Positions 5,205-7,267 of a stretch of DNA of 7,267 nucleotides are shown piece after piece. The DNA is taken from NCBI GenBank assembly GCA_910588755.1, contig CAJUQZ010000178.1:371-7637 (forward strand), in the 5' to 3' direction. The DNA comes from an uncultured Lachnospiraceae bacterium (GTDB lineage Bacteria; Bacillota; Clostridia; Lachnospirales; Lachnospiraceae). Position 1 is the first letter of the stretch. Each line of letters opens with the position of its first letter. The notes beneath the pieces were generated by a model that had not been told where the DNA came from, did not search any database, and saw nothing but the letters and a program-made list of their open reading frames with translations. The position numbers and the translations under genes are program-made.

Positions 5205-6695
5205 CTAATCCGATATGGCTTTTGGCACAAACTGCTGGTACAGCGCTACATGGTCACGCATACACTGCCATGAATCCGTTGAATGCGCTGTCACACAGAT
5301 ATAAATTTTTTCATCATTGCCGATCTCCAGGCTTGCAGCACAGTTCCCGGACTGGTCCACAAACCCTGTCTTGGCACAGAGCACTTCTCCATAGGTATCC
5401 CTGTCCTCAATCCTTCTTAGAAACAAATTGGACAGATCAATGCCCTCGGGATGTTGCTCTGTAATGGAGGTCTTATAAGTGTGCGCACTAAGCACCTCCC
5501 TGCAGAAGCTATTATCATACGCAGCCTTCATTATGACAGCTATGTCATAAACCGTGCTGTAATGATTCCCGTCGTAGATTCCCACACAGTTCGTAAAGTG
5601 CGTCGTTGCTGACAAGCCAAGCTCATCAAGCTTCTCGTTCATCAGCCCGACAAACGCCTCCTGAGAACCTGCAGCATAGACAGCCAGTCCCACCGCTGCC
5701 TCCCCACCAGAAGGAAGCACTGTGCCGTAAAACAGATCCCTGACAGTAACCTTTTCCCCGACCTCAAAACCGGCAGCGGAACATTTGTTTATATAGCTGT
5801 AATCTATGATATCCTGTGTGATCTCAAACACTTCATCGGGGTCCGTAATATGTTCCGCAGCCACAAGAACTGTGAGAAGCTTTGTCATGGACGCTGGCGA
5901 AATGCGGACTGTGGCATCCCTCTGCCCGAGAATTCGTCCCGCCTCCACATCAATAAAGACAGCGTTTCCACTCACCACCTCACTGCCTGGCGACGCGGTC
6001 ATCCTGTCCTCCGAAGCCTCCAGACGAGGTTCGCTGCTCCTTCCCCCCAAAGTTCTGACAATGCTTGCCTCAGCCCTGGCAAGCTCCGCTGATATAGTAT
6101 CTGCAATGGTGCTGTCAAAATAACAGCCAGCAATATTAAGGCTGTTGGCAAATACCATACCACCACCCTGATTTGAGGTGCTCTCATCTTGCGGACTGGC
6201 ATCCAGGTTTGTCTCACTCTCCACACCTGCAACACTGCTCTCCTCCCCACCTGCGGCATTGCTCTCCAGGTTGCCCGTATCCACGACAATTGCACCCTCA
6301 CCGCGCCGGAGGTCCTGTTGACTCCTGTGTCTGACAACCAAGCTGCGTATCCCCAGGCCCGCCAAAATCACAAAGACAACAAAAACAACGGCACAAGGCA
6401 GCATCAGCCTGCGCATCTGCTCCTGCCGTTTTTTCCTGCGCCGCATTTCCTGTACGCGCTGCCGGCGGCGCGCGGCACGCTCCTCTTCCGCCGCAGCCTC
6501 CTCCTCGACATCATAGGTATCCATGTCGTGCCCGCTTTTATTATCCGCTGCACCGACAACCCTGCCACCAAAATACGACTCCGCCAACACAGCCGCGATC
6601 TCCTCAGCACTTAGCTGTGACGCCTCCCGTGCCTTTTCGTTCCCGGCAGCCTGCGCGTCCTCTATGTACGAGCCCCCATTGTTGTACTTACTCAA
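5205..6695 (-). CDS. Membrane-anchored D-alanyl-D-alanine carboxypeptidase (DacA/PBP5-like, peptidase S11)
   Basis: A serine-type penicillin-binding carboxypeptidase that would trim terminal D-Ala from peptidoglycan stem peptides outside the membrane. Catalytic motifs are SMTK at 269-272 (nucleophile Ser269, Lys272) and KTG at 442-444. The middle motif, normally SxN, reads SGG at 329-331 within LPSGGEAA. Layout of 496 residues: a cytoplasmic tail of about 98 residues, acidic then strongly basic (EEEAAAEEERAARRRQR at 64-80, further Arg/Lys to 96; probably helical); one membrane segment at about 99-121; a Ser/Glu/Gly/Asn-rich linker (about 125-180); then the catalytic domain from about 240. The C-terminal amphipathic anchor of typical DacA proteins is not evident, so anchoring is N-terminal (type II). 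Eight cysteines lie outside the membrane. The start is TTG with GAGGT eight bases upstream; an in-frame TAG stands just upstream (6702-6704) and the next ATG would remove 57 residues. The start overlaps the PH-domain gene's end by eight bases, suggesting translational coupling. Confidence 0.9.
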   Translation of the reverse strand: MSKYNNGGSYIEDAQAAGNEKAREASQLSAEEIAAVLAESYFGGRVVGAADNKSGHDMDTYDVEEEAAAEEERAARRRQRVQEMRRRKKRQEQMRRLMLPCAVVFVVFVILAGLGIRSLVVRHRSQQDLRRGEGAIVVDTGNLESNAAGGEESSVAGVESETNLDASPQDESTSNQGGGMVFANSLNIAGCYFDSTIADTISAELARAEASIVRTLGGRSSEPRLEASEDRMTASPGSEVVSGNAVFIDVEAGRILGQRDATVRISPASMTKLLTVLVAAEHITDPDEVFEITQDIIDYSYINKCSAAGFEVGEKVTVRDLFYGTVLPSGGEAAVGLAVYAAGSQEAFVGLMNEKLDELGLSATTHFTNCVGIYDGNHYSTVYDIAVIMKAAYDNSFCREVLSAHTYKTSITEQHPEGIDLSNLFLRRIEDRDTYGEVLCAKTGFVDQSGNCAASLEIGNDEKIYICVTAHSTDSWQCMRDHVALYQQFVPKAISD

Positions 6696-7053
6696 TGTCG
6701 TCTACCTCGACTGCGCCGATGTCAAGCGTGTTGAGCGTCCGCCGTCTCCTCCGGTCTTCCTCGGACTGCTCTAGGATAAACTGTTTCATAGCCTTGGCGT
6801 TCTTGATGTGCTGGATCAAGAGTATAGGTGATGTGACATCTCCTGTATGACACACAATTGTCCCAAGTCCAAACATTCTTTCGATCAGTGAAGTCTTGAG
6901 TGTCACGTCCTGCACTTTATACATGTAGCAGTCGTTTTCCTCTTTGTTCAAAAAACCTGTGTTCACCGTGATCATATCCTCTTTGACCGTATATACTGTA
7001 AATGTAAATGGCAGTCCGAAAAACAGCCATCTCTTTCTCTCTCTAAACTCCAT
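6688..7053 (-). CDS. Small bacterial PH-domain protein (YdbS/DUF304-like)
   Basis: A 121-residue protein resembling the bacterial PH domain (bPH2, formerly DUF304). The pattern 'TVNTGFLNKEEND..YMYKVQDVTLKTSLIERMFGLGTIVCHT' (about 29-70) matches the core in which a strand, an 'I/V-QDV' segment and an 'RLxGxGTI' turn follow one another; 'IKNAKAMKQFI' (83-93) is the closing helix. There is a moderately hydrophobic stretch at 9-22 (WLFFGLPFTFTVYT), too short for a sure membrane span. The tail after the domain is highly charged (SEEDRRRRR, then an acidic end VDDIE). The ATG at 7051-7053 was chosen over the ATG at 7080 because GAGGAG lies seven bases upstream. It is the first gene of a leftward unit with the carboxypeptidase, overlapping it by eight bases. 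Its role is unknown; a membrane-proximal partner of the carboxypeptidase is only inference from the overlap. Confidence 0.8.
   Translation of the reverse strand: MEFRERKRWLFFGLPFTFTVYTVKEDMITVNTGFLNKEENDCYMYKVQDVTLKTSLIERMFGLGTIVCHTGDVTSPILLIQHIKNAKAMKQFILEQSEEDRRRRRTLNTLDIGAVEVDDIE
6704..6708 (-). promoter_or_regulatory. Ribosome binding site for the TTG start of the carboxypeptidase
   Basis: The minus strand reads GAGGT, eight bases before the TTG at 6693-6695 and inside the last codons of the PH-domain gene. The TTG shares bases with the upstream TAA (TTGAGTAA), so ribosomes ending the first gene can start the second. Confidence 0.65.
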
Positions 7054-7060
7054 CGTATTT

Positions 7061-7066
7061 CTCCTC
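7061..7066 (-). promoter_or_regulatory. Ribosome binding site of the PH-domain gene
   Basis: GAGGAG on the minus strand, seven bases before the ATG at 7051-7053. It overrules the longer in-frame reading from 7080, which has no comparable signal. Confidence 0.8.
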
Positions 7067-7127
7067 ATATCATAATGCAAACGTCATGTCTAGATTGACA
7101 CTGCACCCCTAAAATCTGTACTTTTAT

Positions 7128-7155
7128 ATTATATCAGCTTTTCCGGCTTTTTCAA
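7128..7155 (-). promoter_or_regulatory. Sigma-A-type promoter of the PH-domain/carboxypeptidase unit
   Basis: On the minus strand TTGAAA (7155-7150; 5 of 6) is followed after 16 bases by a perfect TATAAT (7133-7128), with TGA just before it as an extended -10. Transcription would start near 7121, giving a leader of about 68 bases. No terminator lies between this promoter and the carboxypeptidase, so both genes should be on one transcript. Confidence 0.75.
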
Positions 7156-7204
7156 GTCATTTGCATTTCTATTTATACTTTATCTTTATGCTGTTTATTA
7201 GTTA

Positions 7205-7253
7205 CTGTTCATACAGGACTTAGCATTTACTGCTAATTATGGCTTTACAAGCC
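7205..7253. repeat. Three consecutive small inverted repeats upstream of the PH-domain promoter
   Basis: CTGT-TCAT-ACAG (7205-7216), TTAGCA-TTTAC-TGCTAA (7220-7236) and GGCTT-TAC-AAGCC (7241-7253) follow one another within 49 bases. All are perfect but short. They lie 50-100 bases upstream of the leftward promoter, in a stretch (7156-7267) with no supported gene. They may be operators, hairpins at the end of a neighbouring transcript, or chance. Confidence 0.3.
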
Positions 7254-7267
7254 ACGTACGAAAACGT

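Noticed and set aside
6189..6614. Rightward open frame of 141 codons
   Set aside because: Opposite strand of the carboxypeptidase N-terminal region, Pro/Arg/Leu-rich with no motif and no start signal; a shadow ORF.
7095..7100. Perfect TTGACA on the plus strand as a rightward promoter
   Set aside because: No -10 box at 15-19 bases; the nearest TATATT is 24 bases away and belongs to the leftward -10 region.
7239..7267. ATG at 7239 as the start of a rightward gene leaving the window
   Set aside because: Only nine codons are visible, with no Shine-Dalgarno sequence at a workable distance and no promoter; not supportable.

Overview
The window reads as a mid-GC, low-GC-Gram-positive chromosome segment, most likely a member of the Clostridia (Lachnospiraceae-like). 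This rests on strong AGGAGG-type ribosome binding sites, TTG starts, a fused chorismate mutase/prephenate dehydratase, a DUF5050-type propeller protein, a PF06541-type small membrane protein and a membrane-anchored penicillin-binding carboxypeptidase. The assignment is inference from gene content and style; no database search was possible. Nothing indicates a mobile element, CRISPR array, tRNA or rRNA.

Layout. Positions 1-3543 hold a leftward transcription unit: a consensus-like promoter (3515-3543), then pheA (3469-2345), a Ppx/GppA-type exopolyphosphatase gene (2300-738) and the 5' 238 codons of polyphosphate kinase ppk1 (714-1, running off the window). The gaps are 44 and 23 bases and show no terminator, so phenylalanine synthesis and polyphosphate turnover appear to share a transcript. 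Divergently, positions 3640-5187 carry two rightward genes: a membrane-anchored protein whose seven repeats fit a seven-bladed beta-propeller (DUF5050-like), and a small multi-pass membrane protein of the PF06541 type. A long inverted repeat and a possible four-codon leader ORF lie across the junction of these two genes.

Positions 7155-5205 hold a second leftward unit, convergent with the previous pair with only 17 bases between stop codons. It has a near-perfect promoter (7128-7155), a small bacterial PH-domain protein (7053-6688), and a D-alanyl-D-alanine carboxypeptidase (6695-5205) whose TTG start overlaps the end of the PH gene. The last ~110 bases (7156-7267) hold no supported gene, only three small inverted repeats.

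Much of the window is ordinary core metabolism and envelope biology. The points most worth a second look are the leader-ORF/hairpin arrangement at 4698-4759, the substituted active-site positions in both the phosphatase and HD-like parts of the Ppx protein, and the unusual architecture of the carboxypeptidase (long charged cytoplasmic tail, SGG in place of SxN, eight extracytoplasmic cysteines).
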